DNA of 64,000 nt from NCBI GenBank assembly GCA_002342065.1, contig DDPF01000005.1:1-64000 (forward strand), written 5' to 3'. The stretch is from Bacteroidetes bacterium UBA2475. GTDB taxonomy: Bacteria; Bacteroidota; Bacteroidia; B-17B0; Aurantibacillaceae. This document shows, one piece after another, positions 17,141 to 25,833 of this stretch. Position 1 is the stretch's first letter; the number at the start of each line of letters is the position of its first letter. The translations under genes were made by a program, and so were the position numbers. The notes under the pieces were generated by a model that was given only the letters and a program-made list of their open reading frames with translations, was not told the origin of the DNA and did not search any database.

Positions 17141-17453
17141 TTTTTATTGTTTTTAGCTGAATTTTTTAAAATTGATCCAACTTTTAGGCTTCTGCAAAAT
17201 GTGTTTAAATCGAAGAAGATCTAACCGCAAATTTAACAGAATTAATGGAATATTTTTTGGTTTTTACCAAGGCTTATTAAATTAATGAGCTATTTGTCCA
17301 GAGCCGTTTCTAAAGCAGTATTTTAGCCTGTTTATTGGGATTTTTTATATCTTTGGAACCGGCCTTGAATGGCTTTGTGGCTAATATTCATAAAAAACCA
17401 TAATCTTTTACATCAATAAAGAATTGAAGATCTAATTTTATGGAATTACAGGC
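17141..17453. promoter_or_regulatory. Divergent intergenic region driving the two arms of the glycan locus
   Basis: This 313-base AT-rich gap has no ORF or RNA gene that I can recognise. It must hold the promoters for the export/pse operon to the left and the glycosyltransferase operon to the right. TATCTTTG at 17348-17355 matches the Bacteroidota -7 box TAnnTTTG about 100 bases before the right-hand start, but I could not find a TTG at the expected 19-21 base spacing, so the exact promoter is not certain. No strong operator-like palindrome was seen. Confidence 0.5.
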
Positions 17454-18551
17454 ATGAAAGTACTTTTTTTAACCTCATATTATCCTCCATTTTTGGAGAA
17501 TTTTTTTAAACAACACGATTGTTCAACTTTATCATTTGATCAAACATTAAACAAATTATTAGAACAATTCTTTGCCGATACAGGATCGTTATTTCATTAT
17601 ACCGGTAAAGCTGGTAACGAAACCTTTTTAATAATTGCCAATTGCGAGCCGTTACAAAAAAAATGGGCTAACGAGAATAATGTAACTTATACTGATAATT
17701 GGTTCCTTGAAATACCGTACGCACAAATTAAAGCGTTTAAGCCTGATGTATTTTATTTAGAGTATGTCACAGAGTTCTTTGGTGAATTTGCAAGCTCTGT
17801 AAGTCCATTCTGCAAAAAAATAGTTTCGTGGATCTCATCCCCGCTTGATGCGAATGCAAAATTAAATAATATTGATCTTGTACTTTCTTCTACACCCGAT
17901 TTTGTAGAAAGCTTTCGCAAACAAGGCATAGCCGCCGAATACATGCACCCGGCATTTGATCCGCGCATCTTAAAAAAAGTAAATAACCCTCAAGAAAAAA
18001 CAATTTCATTTTCTTTTGTTGGTGGCTGGAGTGATGTACACATCAACAGGAAAGCCGCACTTAATGAACTGGCAAAAAGAACACCTATTAAATTATGGGG
18101 CTATAATTATAAAAAAAATTACAGCAAACTGGAACTGAGCTATTACAAAGACCTTCTGAAGAGTGAAAATGCCGCAGTACTTAAAGCCTACAATGGTGAG
18201 GCCTGGGGACTTGAGATGTACGATATTATTCAACGGTCATTGATAACATTTAATATACACGAAGCACTTTTAAAAGGGCATGTCGGCAATATGCGCATGT
18301 TTGAAGCGAGTGGTATGGGTACGATGTTACTGAATGATGAAGGAACGAATTTGTCATCCTTGTTTGAACCTGGCGTTGAAATAGAAACCTACAAAACTAT
18401 TGATGAGGCTGTAGAAAAGGTAAAATATTATATCGCCAATCCTACCAAAGCAATAGAGATAGGAAAAAAAGCACAACAAAAAACTGTGAATGAGTACAAT
18501 TACGAAAATTATGTGAAGATTTTATTTTCTCATTTAAAACGGTTATTTTAA
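17454..18551 (+). CDS. CgeB-like glycosyltransferase (GT-B, group 1 family)
   Basis: A 365-residue cytosolic enzyme. The N-terminus KVLFLTSYYPPFLENFF is the GT-B first strand. The central part AFKPDVFYLEYVTEFFGEF and DLVLSSTPDFVESFRKQGI matches CgeB-type proteins. The C-terminal domain carries FSFVGGWSD, LKGHVGNMRMFEASGMGTMLLNDE and a helical end. The MRMFEASG region with Glu is the donor-binding E-motif of group 1 transferases. It is the first gene of the plus-strand glycan operon. Donor and acceptor sugars are unknown. Confidence 0.82.
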   Translation: MKVLFLTSYYPPFLENFFKQHDCSTLSFDQTLNKLLEQFFADTGSLFHYTGKAGNETFLIIANCEPLQKKWANENNVTYTDNWFLEIPYAQIKAFKPDVFYLEYVTEFFGEFASSVSPFCKKIVSWISSPLDANAKLNNIDLVLSSTPDFVESFRKQGIAAEYMHPAFDPRILKKVNNPQEKTISFSFVGGWSDVHINRKAALNELAKRTPIKLWGYNYKKNYSKLELSYYKDLLKSENAAVLKAYNGEAWGLEMYDIIQRSLITFNIHEALLKGHVGNMRMFEASGMGTMLLNDEGTNLSSLFEPGVEIETYKTIDEAVEKVKYYIANPTKAIEIGKKAQQKTVNEYNYENYVKILFSHLKRLF

Positions 18552-18566
18552 CAAGGCAAAAGCAAG

Positions 18567-19394
18567 ATGGAAAAATTACCATACATAAATTTGGGTTGTG
18601 GCGCAAAGTTTAACGAACGTTGGGTAAATGTTGATTTTGTTTCGACCGGAAAAGACGTTATTGCATATAATTTAACCAAAGGCATTCCCTTTAAAGATAA
18701 CTCGTTTAAAGTGGCGTATCATTCACATGTTTTGGAACATTTTACAAAACAGGATGCGGAAAAATTTATTGCAGAATGTTACCGTGTGTTAGGACCAAAT
18801 GGTATTTTGCGAATAGCTATTCCCGACCTGGAAGCTATTGCGCGTAATTATATTAAATATCTAGATGCTTCGTTAGCAAATGATAATTCCGCAAAAGAGA
18901 AGTATAACTGGACCATGTTGGAAATGTATGATCAGGTGGTACGATCAAAAGGAGGTGGGGAGATGATCGATTACATTATTGATGAGAAAAAGAACAACGA
19001 TGATTTTTTGGTAGAAAGAAATGGAGATGAAGTTAAACTTTTGTTTAAAAATTTCAGGAACATAAAAAATGAAGAACCTGTTGCTCAAAGTTCATCAGGT
19101 TTTAGTTTATCGAATTTTAAATCACGAGTAAAAAATAAATTGATCCGTATGCTGCTTAAAGAAGATATAAACGCACTAAGCATAGGGCAATTCAGGCTTG
19201 GCGGCGAAATTCACCAATGGATGTACGACAGGTATTCTTTAGGCGAGTTACTAAAAAAACATGGTTTTAAGAACCCAACAGTTGTTACGGCAACCGAAAG
19301 TAAAATACCCGATTGGAATAGCTTTAATTTAGATATGAAGGATGGAAAAGTGCGAAAGCCTGATTCATTATTTATGGAGGCCCAAAAAATATAA
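18567..19394 (+). CDS. Class I SAM-dependent methyltransferase
   Basis: A 275-residue protein with the start typical of sugar-cluster methyltransferases, KLPYINLGCGAKFNERWVNVDF (motif I LGCG). AYHSHVLEHFTKQDAEKFIAECYRVLGPNGILRIAIPDLE contains the HVLEH and GG/NGILRI motifs of methyltransferase 11 proteins. The segment 125-215 is longer than usual and includes a basic patch (SRVKNKLIRML) that could bind membrane. It probably methylates a glycan or a glycolipid intermediate. It lies 15 bases after the preceding transferase. Confidence 0.82.
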   Translation: MEKLPYINLGCGAKFNERWVNVDFVSTGKDVIAYNLTKGIPFKDNSFKVAYHSHVLEHFTKQDAEKFIAECYRVLGPNGILRIAIPDLEAIARNYIKYLDASLANDNSAKEKYNWTMLEMYDQVVRSKGGGEMIDYIIDEKKNNDDFLVERNGDEVKLLFKNFRNIKNEEPVAQSSSGFSLSNFKSRVKNKLIRMLLKEDINALSIGQFRLGGEIHQWMYDRYSLGELLKKHGFKNPTVVTATESKIPDWNSFNLDMKDGKVRKPDSLFMEAQKI

Positions 19395-19396
19395 AG

Positions 19397-20437
19397 ATGT
19401 TGAATTTTGTAACATTATTTAATTCAGGCTACTTAACAAGAGGATTGGTGCTTTACCAGTCGCTGGAAAAACAATGTGCCAATTTTCATTTATACATTGT
19501 TGCTTTTGATGCGGCGACATTTGATTATTTTACAACAAACCCTCAAGAACATTTAACGGTTATTTCTTTAGAACAATTTGAGGACGATGAATTAAAAAGA
19601 GTAAAATCTACGCGCTCGGTTGCTGAGTATTGCTGGACATGTACAGCCTCTACCATACTGTATTGCATTACTAATTTTAAATTAAGCAACTGCACATACA
19701 TTGATGCAGACATGCGTTTTTATTCTGATCCAAAAGTTTTGGTAGATGAAATGGGTAATGATTCGGTTTTAATTACCGAGCATCGTTATACAGCAAAATA
19801 TGATCAGTCAATTACAAGTGGAAAATATTGTGTGCAATTTGTTACGTTTAAAAATACAGTAGATGGCATGACAGTTTTAAATTGGTGGCGAAATGCTTGT
19901 ATAGACTGGTGTTATAATAGAGTGGAGGATGGAAAGTTTGGAGATCAAAAATATCTTGACAGTTGGACAACTAAATTCAAAGGCGTGCATGAATTGAAAC
20001 ATTTAGGTGGCGGCATTGCTCCATGGAATGTGCAACAATATAACTTCAATAAAAAAAATAATAAAATTATCGGTACCGAAATTTCTTCAGGAAAAACATT
20101 TGAAGCAGTTTTTTTTCATTATCATAGTTTAAAATTCTTCGAAAACGAGATCGTTCTTTTATCAGATACCATGTACGATCTTACAGCAAACGTGATAGAT
20201 ACTTTTTATAAAGAATATGTAAAGGAGATAAATTCTCAATACAAAATTGTGAAGAGAGCAGCCCCGGCAATAAATGCTAACGGTGTATTTGGTCCGGCTA
20301 AGTATTTGCCAATGAGTTTTAGTACTTTAAAAAAATATTATTTAGAAAATTTTCGTTCCTCAAAAAAAAATGTATTCGGTTTAAAAGTATTGCAACAAAT
20401 TAAGAACCATTATTATTTTTACTTAAATAGTTTTTAA
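19397..20437 (+). CDS. Putative GT-A glycosyltransferase
   Basis: A 346-residue protein. The opening MLNFVTLFNSGYLTRGLVLYQSL, with a gene-product-like arrangement of strands, and TYIDADMRFYSDPKVL (DAD as metal-binding DxD) are typical of GT8-like nucleotide-sugar transferases. Further conserved parts are ITSGKYCVQFVTFKN, KFGDQKYLDSWTTKF and HLGGGIAPWNVQQYN; the last resembles the acceptor-side loop of this group, and FFHYHSLKF supplies a late His-x-His. It is probably cytosolic or peripheral. The start is 2 bases after the preceding stop, so the genes are likely co-translated. Confidence 0.8.
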   Translation: MLNFVTLFNSGYLTRGLVLYQSLEKQCANFHLYIVAFDAATFDYFTTNPQEHLTVISLEQFEDDELKRVKSTRSVAEYCWTCTASTILYCITNFKLSNCTYIDADMRFYSDPKVLVDEMGNDSVLITEHRYTAKYDQSITSGKYCVQFVTFKNTVDGMTVLNWWRNACIDWCYNRVEDGKFGDQKYLDSWTTKFKGVHELKHLGGGIAPWNVQQYNFNKKNNKIIGTEISSGKTFEAVFFHYHSLKFFENEIVLLSDTMYDLTANVIDTFYKEYVKEINSQYKIVKRAAPAINANGVFGPAKYLPMSFSTLKKYYLENFRSSKKNVFGLKVLQQIKNHYYFYLNSF

Positions 20438-20442
20438 AAAAA

Positions 20443-21216
20443 ATGCCTGTTTTATCTATCATAACTATAAACTATAACAACAAAGCTGGCCTTGAAAAGA
20501 CCGTTTTGTCTGTTGTTTCGCAAAGCGATAAAAGCTTTGAGTTTATTGTTATCGATGGTGGATCTACAGATGGAAGCAAAGATGTAATTGAGAGGTATAA
20601 GTCAGAAACTACGTATTCTGTTTCAGAAAAAGATAATGGCATTTATAATGCGCAAAATAAAGGAATTGCCAAAGCAAAAGGTGATTATTGTTTATTCCTG
20701 AATTCAGGCGATATATTGGCAAGCGAAAATGTCTTTAAAGACATTAAACAACATCTTACAGGAACCGATGTTGTTTACGGAGATCTTATAACTGTTGATT
20801 CAGGAGGTAAAAAAGAGCATTTAGAATCTCCCGAAGAGCTTGATGCACCTCATTTTATGGTGTCAACACTTTGGCATCCTACTGCTTTTATTAAACGTAC
20901 AGTATTTGAAAATTTTGGTGCTTATAACGAAACTTTGAAAATTACAGGTGATTATGAATTTTTTATACGCGCTGTTTTAAAACATAAGGTATCAACCAAG
21001 CATGTTGCGATTCCCATAAGCATCTTTGATCTTAGCGGCATAAGTAATTCTGAAAAAAATAATGAATTGCAGACAGCTGAAAGGAAAAAAAGCTGGCAGT
21101 TAAATTTTAGCGAGTCTGAAATAGAAGCTTTTGAAAAACATACACGTTATGTGCGTTCACGTGAATATAAGGTGGCTCAGCTATTTAAAAAAATATTTAA
21201 TCCATTTTCGAAGTGA
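20443..21216 (+). CDS. Glycosyltransferase family 2 protein
   Basis: A 257-residue GT-A enzyme. LSIITINYNNKAGLEKTVLSV opens the nucleotide-binding domain, FIVIDGGSTDGSKDVIERY follows, and the metal site is in YCLFLNSGDILAS (SGD replacing DxD, as in WcaA-like proteins). LWHPTAFIKRTVFENFGAYNE and ITGDYEFFIRAVL give the catalytic ED-like region, with GDYEF. No membrane helix is seen. It adds one sugar during cytoplasmic repeat assembly; the specificity is unknown. Confidence 0.88.
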   Translation: MPVLSIITINYNNKAGLEKTVLSVVSQSDKSFEFIVIDGGSTDGSKDVIERYKSETTYSVSEKDNGIYNAQNKGIAKAKGDYCLFLNSGDILASENVFKDIKQHLTGTDVVYGDLITVDSGGKKEHLESPEELDAPHFMVSTLWHPTAFIKRTVFENFGAYNETLKITGDYEFFIRAVLKHKVSTKHVAIPISIFDLSGISNSEKNNELQTAERKKSWQLNFSESEIEAFEKHTRYVRSREYKVAQLFKKIFNPFSK

Positions 21217-21974
21217 AAGAAGCCTTATTTCAGTTAAATAAAAGGCTTAAAGCCATTGTTAATTTACAATCAAGAAAAGTAATGCGCTTTTCTACTAAAA
21301 ATTCTATGGATCTAAAGAATTCATTTAATATTCCGATCATTATTAATAACCGTAACCGGTATACTTATTTACTTCAACTTATTACATGGTTGGAAAATAA
21401 TAATTATACAAATATTGTTATTCTCGATAACGACTCTACTTACCCACAATTATTAGAATATTATAAGGTCACAAAACACAAAGTTATTTTTTTGAAAAAA
21501 AATGTTGGGTACATGGCTTTATGGGAAACAGATGTTTTTGAACAATTTAAAAAAGGATTTTATGTTTACACCGATCCGGATGTTATTCCTAATAAAAATT
21601 GTCCGTCTGATATTGTTTTTAAATTATTTACAGTTTTGCAGAACAATAACAATATCGAAAAGGCAGGGCCCGCTTTAAGAATAAGCGATCTGCCGGATAA
21701 TTATGATAAAAAGAAAGATGTGTTGGACTGGGAAAAAATTCATTGGCAAAAGCCGGTTGAGAAAGACCTTTACGATGCTTTGGTAGACACAACTTTTGCC
21801 CTATACAGACCTTTTGCTTATGGCAATGCCGAAATGTGCAAAGCCTATCGCTTAGGTGGCAACTATGAATTTTTACATTTGCCCTGGTACATAGATTCTA
21901 GTAATTTAACTGACGAAGAAAAATTTTACCGCAACAATGTTTCTAAAACTTCATCTTACTGGTCGAGCAAATAA
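21213..21974 (+). CDS. GT2-like glycosyltransferase
   Basis: A 253-residue protein beginning with a GTG at 21213 that overlaps the preceding TGA as GTGA, a typical coupled start; an internal ATG near residue 24 is the alternative. The core has IPIIINNRNRYTYLLQLITWL, then NIVILDNDSTYPQLLEYY, then GFYVYTDPDVIPNKNCP, in which DPD is the metal-binding DxD. AYGNAEMCKAYRLGGNYEFLHLPWY forms the acceptor region. It resembles small GT2-type transferases of Bacteroidota capsule loci. No signal or membrane segment is seen. Confidence 0.78.
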   Translation: MKEALFQLNKRLKAIVNLQSRKVMRFSTKNSMDLKNSFNIPIIINNRNRYTYLLQLITWLENNNYTNIVILDNDSTYPQLLEYYKVTKHKVIFLKKNVGYMALWETDVFEQFKKGFYVYTDPDVIPNKNCPSDIVFKLFTVLQNNNNIEKAGPALRISDLPDNYDKKKDVLDWEKIHWQKPVEKDLYDALVDTTFALYRPFAYGNAEMCKAYRLGGNYEFLHLPWYIDSSNLTDEEKFYRNNVSKTSSYWSSK

Positions 21975-21977
21975 TTT

Positions 21978-22877
21978 ATGAGTATCATCGCTAAACTATA
22001 CAGAACTTTAATTCCTGAGTCCATTCGATGGAAAGTTATTCACTTTAAACGAAAACAAGAAGAGTCAAAAATAAAAAATACCATTCTTCAGCATTACAAA
22101 AAGAATCCAACAAACGACCTGGAGATCAATGAAGCTCTTGATTTTCTTAAGACGAATGATCTGTCTGTTTTTCCTTACCCTTTCTTTTTAAAATACATAA
22201 ATAAAGCAATTGAAGTTATTATTGACAATGAGAACGGATTTCCTTATGTAATGCATTTTGGTAAAAAGCTTTATTTTAAAAAGAACTGGACCCACGATCA
22301 TATTATTGATGCATACAGATTTTTATTGGCCGAGCAGGATGAACAGTCGGGGCATTGTTATTTAACTGGTGACTATACAATTGTACCTGGGTCTGTGATC
22401 GTTGATGTTGGTGCCGCAGAAGGTATTTTTGCACTTCACGAGATAGAAAATATTAAACATATTTATTTAATTGAAACAGATCTTGAATGGATCGAGGCTT
22501 TGAAGTTAACGTATAAACCATGGGCGAATAAGATCACCATTATTAATAAATTTGTATCTAATAAAGATGATGAGCAAAATGTGAGGCTTGACACCTATTT
22601 TTCTAATGTTGAAAGGATCGATCTTTTGAAAATAGACGTAGATGGTGCTGAACAGGATCTGTTGAAGGGTGCCGATAGAACTGTTTCTGATAAAGTACAT
22701 AAATTAGCAATTTGCACCTATCATAAAACAAACGACAACAGAGATTTTACTAAATATTTGACAAGCAAAAATTATACTTTAAGTAATTCAAAAGGATACA
22801 TGTTATTTTATTTTGATCCCAACTTTGAAGCACCTTATTTTAGACGCGGATTAATTAAAGCGCAAAAAAACAAATGA
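21978..22877 (+). CDS. FkbM-family methyltransferase
   Basis: A 299-residue protein. The N-terminal 110 residues are basic and helical; the methyltransferase core starts with GSVIVDVGAAEGIFALHEIEN (motif I), continues with IYLIETDLEWIEALKLTY, and has VRLDTYFSNVERIDLLKIDVDGAEQDLLKGA, the FkbM hallmark DxxKIDVDGAE. It probably O-methylates a hydroxyl of a sugar residue. The ATG lies 3 bases after the preceding stop, and its end overlaps the next ATG by 4 bases. Confidence 0.88.
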   Translation: MSIIAKLYRTLIPESIRWKVIHFKRKQEESKIKNTILQHYKKNPTNDLEINEALDFLKTNDLSVFPYPFFLKYINKAIEVIIDNENGFPYVMHFGKKLYFKKNWTHDHIIDAYRFLLAEQDEQSGHCYLTGDYTIVPGSVIVDVGAAEGIFALHEIENIKHIYLIETDLEWIEALKLTYKPWANKITIINKFVSNKDDEQNVRLDTYFSNVERIDLLKIDVDGAEQDLLKGADRTVSDKVHKLAICTYHKTNDNRDFTKYLTSKNYTLSNSKGYMLFYFDPNFEAPYFRRGLIKAQKNK

Positions 22878-23815
22878 AGATGTTAGTTTCAATATGTATA
22901 CCTGCCTATAAACAGCCACAGTTGCTTAAAAAAGCGATTGAATCTGTTTTGATGCAAACATATACTAACTATGAAATAATTGTTACTGATGATACGCCGG
23001 ATAATTCTATTAAAGAATTGGTAGAACAATTTAATGAACCCAAAATTAAATATCATAAAAATGCAAGTTCTCTGGGTAGTCCGGAGAATTGGAATAAAGC
23101 CATAAGCCTTGCAAGCGGCAGTTATATTAAGCTTTTGCATCACGATGATCATTTTCGTGTAAAGGATGCTTTGCACAAATATGTTTCTGCGTTTGAAGCG
23201 GATCCTGCATTGAGTTTTGTTTTTTCTTATTCTGATATTTATTTTAAAAAGGATAACGAACATTTTTTTCATGAACAAACTAATGCACAATTAAAAAGGA
23301 TCAAAACCGAAACTGAATTTTTGTTTTTCAGGAACTGTATTGGCTCTCCAAGTGCTGTTATTTTTAAGAATGATAAAAACATTACCTTTAACAATGAGTA
23401 TGTTTGGTTGGTTGATGTTGAATTTTATATCAGGTATTTAAATAAACATAAGACCTTTAAATGTATACACGAGGCGCTTGTTACAATTGTTGATGGAGGA
23501 GATGAACAGGTTACAAAAGAAGTTTCGGTTAATAAGGATCTGGTGGTTAAAGAGAACATTAATTTATTTTCAACTATTTATTCAGAAAAACTAAATACAA
23601 AAAAAGCGTTTTTATTTTTCCAGGAACTATTTTTGAGTTTTGAGATCGATTCTCTTGAAAAATTAAAACTTAGTTTTGTAGTGCCCTTAAATGTTGATGC
23701 GTTTATGGCAGATGTATTTATTGATCTTTCAAAAGATAAGATACTTAAGAAAGTAAAGAAACGGTTACTTACAAGCAGGTATAATAAAAGGTTTTTTAAA
23801 ATAGAAAGGTTTTAA
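22874..23815 (+). CDS. Glycosyltransferase family 2 protein
   Basis: A 313-residue GT-A enzyme. LVSICIPAYKQPQLLKKAIESVLMQTY and EIIVTDDTPDNSIKEL are classical GT2 opening motifs; ASGSYIKLLHHDDHFRVKDAL carries HHDD in the metal position. CIGSPSAVIFKND and WLVDVEFYIRYLNKHK give the catalytic region. The start overlaps the FkbM stop (ATGA), and the stop shares one base with the next ATG. The donor is unknown. Confidence 0.88.
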   Translation: MKMLVSICIPAYKQPQLLKKAIESVLMQTYTNYEIIVTDDTPDNSIKELVEQFNEPKIKYHKNASSLGSPENWNKAISLASGSYIKLLHHDDHFRVKDALHKYVSAFEADPALSFVFSYSDIYFKKDNEHFFHEQTNAQLKRIKTETEFLFFRNCIGSPSAVIFKNDKNITFNNEYVWLVDVEFYIRYLNKHKTFKCIHEALVTIVDGGDEQVTKEVSVNKDLVVKENINLFSTIYSEKLNTKKAFLFFQELFLSFEIDSLEKLKLSFVVPLNVDAFMADVFIDLSKDKILKKVKKRLLTSRYNKRFFKIERF

Positions 23816-24699
23816 TGATCGTAGTTAAACTCATAGGAGGATTGGGTAATCAGCTGTTTCAATACGCTGCTGGCACGGCTTTGGCTAATTATCATAAAAC
23901 CGAATTATTTTTCGACCTTTCTTATTTAAACGCCGATACAAAAGGCGCCTACACAAAAAGAAAATTTGAATTAGATAAATTCAATATTCATTCTAAAATT
24001 GCCGATGCAACTGTTCTTGGCAACTTTAATTTTAACGAAAATAATTTAAGCCTTAAGTTAAAAAAACTGATTCCAGGTTTATTTAGTAAAATGATCTTTA
24101 ACGAACACCAGTTTAATTTTCATTCTAATTTTTTAAAATTTCCGGCAACTACTTATTTAAATGGTTACTGGCAAAGCGAAAGATACTTTAATTCTTTCCG
24201 CGGAAAATTATTGAATGAGATAACTCTGAACAGTTCTTTGTCCGCTGGTGCCGTTGCTATTGATAAAAAGATTCAAAACACAAACTCTGTTGCTTTACAT
24301 GTTAGAAGGGGCGATTTTGTAAGTTTAAAATCTGCCAATCATTTTCACGGACATTTAGAGTTAGATTATTATAAACTGGCAGTCGAAAAGATCAATTCAA
24401 AAATTAAAGAAGCTACTTTTTTTGTTTTTAGTGATGATATGGATTGGTGCAGAGCTAATTTAGATTTTATTCCATCCAAAGAATTTATTGACGGAGAAAG
24501 CAATACCATAAGCACGCACGAGGAACTTATTTTAATGAGTCATTGCAAACATAACATTATTGCCAATAGCAGTTTTAGCTGGTGGGGCGCCTGGTTAAAC
24601 CAAAATACAGACAAAATAGTTATTGCACCTCAGAATTGGTTTGCCGATAAAAAAATTAATATTAACGACTTAATACCTTCTAACTGGATAAAAATTTAA
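23815..24699 (+). CDS. Alpha-1,2-fucosyltransferase-like protein (GT11)
   Basis: A 294-residue protein with the full GT11 signature: the N-terminal LIGGLGNQLFQYAAGTAL, the HVRRGDF motif (HxRRxD, near residue 163) that binds the GDP part of the donor, and the C-terminal ILMSHCKHNIIANSSFSWWGAWLN. These are the three conserved motifs of FutC/WbsJ-type enzymes. It is expected to add fucose, or another GDP-deoxyhexose, in alpha-1,2 linkage to the glycan. No GDP-fucose synthesis gene is in the window. Confidence 0.92.
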   Translation: MIVVKLIGGLGNQLFQYAAGTALANYHKTELFFDLSYLNADTKGAYTKRKFELDKFNIHSKIADATVLGNFNFNENNLSLKLKKLIPGLFSKMIFNEHQFNFHSNFLKFPATTYLNGYWQSERYFNSFRGKLLNEITLNSSLSAGAVAIDKKIQNTNSVALHVRRGDFVSLKSANHFHGHLELDYYKLAVEKINSKIKEATFFVFSDDMDWCRANLDFIPSKEFIDGESNTISTHEELILMSHCKHNIIANSSFSWWGAWLNQNTDKIVIAPQNWFADKKININDLIPSNWIKI

Positions 24700-24728
24700 A
24701 TACACAATCGACAACTGTTTCAGTAGTT

Positions 24729-25718
24729 ATGTCTGTTTTTAACGGAGAGAAGTACCTGCGTGAAGCCATTGAAAGCATTTTGTCACAAACGTATACTGAT
24801 TTTGAATTTATTATTATTAATGATGGTTCAATAGATTCTACTGATAAAATAATTTTGTCAATCAATGATAAACGTATTGTGTATTTAAACAATAACAGCA
24901 ACCTTGGTTTGATCGAATCGTTGAACAAAGGATTAAAAACCGCAAAGGGCCAATACATCGCCCGAATGGATGCTGATGATATTGCTTTGCCTGAGCGCTT
25001 AAAATTACAGGTAAAAGCTTTTAGCGAAAATCCAAATGCTATTGTTATTGGAAGTGATTATTATTCATTGACACCAAAAAAACTCAAACATATTAAGAAC
25101 AGGAACAATAGTGATTATCAAAAGGCAGTACTTCTTTTTTCCCCTGGTTTTTGTCACCCAACTTTAATGATGAAAAATATTTTTAACGAAAAGAATATTT
25201 TTTATAATAAGGAATATGTTCACGCTGAAGATTATAAATTATGGACCGAGCTTTCTTTTTTAGGCGAATTTTTAAATGTAAAAGAACCTTTATTAAAGTA
25301 CCGTTCACACAGTTCGCAGATCAGTTCTAACAATAAAGAAAGCCAACTGCTAATTAGTAGAAAGATCCGTGGAGAATTTTGCAAAAAACTTAACTTCTCT
25401 TTATCAGAAAGGCAGTTTGATGTTTTAAATATTATTGGTGATAATAATTTTATTACTTCTATGGAGCTATTGGATGATGTTGAAAGTTGTTTACTTCATT
25501 TAAGAGACCAAAACAAACAGCAAAAAGCCTTTGGTGAAAATTCTTTTAATATTTTCCTTCATAAATTCTGGTTTGATAGTTGTGGTTACACTAATCTTGG
25601 ATTAGCCGCCTACAGTAGGTATTCGAGATCTATGCTTTCAAAGGTGACTAAAGTTACATTAGATAAAAAAAGCAGGTTGCTTACAAAATGTTTGATCAGG
25701 AAGTTTAAGAAAGCTTAA
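24729..25718 (+). CDS. Glycosyltransferase family 2 protein with problematic start
   Basis: The core is a GT2 enzyme: SVFNGEKYLREAIESILSQTY, FIIINDGSIDSTDKIIL, YIARMDADDIALPERL (DADD is the metal motif) and HAEDYKLWTELSFLG. The first ATG (24729) falls inside the first beta-strand. In-frame codons upstream read TTVSVV, exactly the missing half of that strand, and back to the stop at 24681 there is no ATG, GTG or TTG; the only near-cognate start is CTG at 24684, which would overlap the fucosyltransferase stop. The true protein is probably about 340 residues with a non-AUG start. The gene ends just before a palindromic repeat. Confidence 0.85.
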   Translation: MSVFNGEKYLREAIESILSQTYTDFEFIIINDGSIDSTDKIILSINDKRIVYLNNNSNLGLIESLNKGLKTAKGQYIARMDADDIALPERLKLQVKAFSENPNAIVIGSDYYSLTPKKLKHIKNRNNSDYQKAVLLFSPGFCHPTLMMKNIFNEKNIFYNKEYVHAEDYKLWTELSFLGEFLNVKEPLLKYRSHSSQISSNNKESQLLISRKIRGEFCKKLNFSLSERQFDVLNIIGDNNFITSMELLDDVESCLLHLRDQNKQQKAFGENSFNIFLHKFWFDSCGYTNLGLAAYSRYSRSMLSKVTKVTLDKKSRLLTKCLIRKFKKA

Positions 25719-25748
25719 TTGTCATTTTATAAATTTTTTATTGAAAAG

Positions 25749-25833
25749 AAGCCACGAATTTCACTAATTAAAAAGTAGATGGTAATTTTCAATTCTTAAG
25801 AAAAATTTGGGAAATTGGTGCAATTAGTGGCTT
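25749..25833. repeat. Palindromic element at a convergent gene junction
   Basis: Arms of 21 bases match at 18 positions: 25749-25769 (AAGCCACGAATTTCACTAATT) against the complement of 25813-25833 (ending CAATTAGTGGCTT). The arms contain a roughly 9-base word repeat, CACGAATTT/CACTAATTA. The element occupies the gap between convergent genes, and its right arm contains the stop codon (25824-25826) of the minus-strand glycosyltransferase. It may act as a bidirectional terminator and looks like a dispersed intergenic repeat. Confidence 0.75.

Noticed and set aside
17348..17355. TATCTTTG as a definite -7 promoter box of the glycosyltransferase operon
   Set aside because: It matches TAnnTTTG, but no TTG occurs 19-21 bases upstream, so it is only mentioned as a possibility.
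22889..23290. 133-codon open frame on the minus strand
   Set aside because: It lies entirely within the plus-strand GT2 gene at 22874-23815, has a Lys/Ile/Phe-rich composition typical of an antisense shadow, and shows no family motif.
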